Shown here: piece after piece, positions 5,629-5,652 of the stretch
How positions within the stretch are numbered: the stretch's first letter is position 1
Layout of the letters: each line of letters opens with the position of its first letter
Notes under the pieces: model-generated
Told to the model about the DNA's origin: nothing
The model's input: only the letters and a program-made list of their open reading frames with translations
The model's database searches: none
NCBI GenBank assembly: GCA_031272565.1
Contig: JAISTN010000078.1
Coordinates: forward strand, 1-5,652
Length of the DNA: 5,652 nucleotides
DNA from: Bifidobacteriaceae bacterium
Lineage (GTDB): Bacteria; Actinomycetota; Actinomycetes; Actinomycetales; WQXJ01
Reading direction: 5' to 3'
Made by a program: the position numbers and the translations under genes

Positions 5629-5652
5629 GGGCAAAGCAACTGCGAGTTTTCG

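Noticed and set aside
5080..5634. 184-residue minus-strand open frame covering the end of fadD and the downstream gap
   Set aside because: Mostly antisense to the conserved C-terminal domain of fadD, with no motif and no ribosome binding site seen. It also crosses the inverted repeats.

Overview
The window is a GC-rich bacterial chromosome segment carrying ordinary housekeeping genes. It most likely comes from an actinomycete (Actinomycetota). The gene order efp-nusB-pyrR-pyrB-pyrC, frequent GTG starts, 4-bp gene overlaps, and EF-P and acyl-CoA ligase sequences close to remembered actinobacterial versions all point that way. I cannot place it below phylum level. I see no mobile element, CRISPR array, tRNA, rRNA or phage gene.

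Minus strand, left part (1-2352): a pyrimidine-biosynthesis operon reads right to left as pyrR, pyrB, pyrC. PyrR is the UMP-sensing, RNA-binding regulator. PyrB is aspartate transcarbamoylase. PyrC is dihydroorotase and runs off the left edge. PyrB and PyrC catalyse consecutive steps from carbamoyl phosphate plus aspartate to dihydroorotate. The genes overlap by GTGA at both junctions. A sigma70-type promoter lies about 65-90 bp before pyrR. The short leader folds into a structure matching the known PyrR-binding element (hexaloop CNGNGA, 5' purine-rich bulge), and its lower stem covers the pyrR ribosome binding site. This suggests translational repression by uridine nucleotides and is the most interesting feature here.

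Minus strand, middle (2353-3529): efp (elongation factor P) and nusB (antitermination factor) form a second overlapping pair, again joined by GTGA. The 281-bp gap between nusB and pyrR has no convincing gene. It holds hairpins that may end the efp-nusB transcript, then the pyr promoter and leader.

Divergent region (3530-3627): 98 bp separate efp from a plus-strand long-chain acyl-CoA synthetase (FadD15-like). It contains overlapping opposite-facing -10 boxes, an 18-bp inverted repeat, and a possible leaderless promoter for fadD.

Plus strand, right part (3628-5652): fadD activates fatty acids to acyl-CoA and is functionally unrelated to the leftward genes. After its stop, 204 bp hold a likely terminator hairpin, a candidate promoter, a nearly perfect 40-bp inverted repeat and a second GC-rich hairpin. 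No coding sequence is recognisable there.
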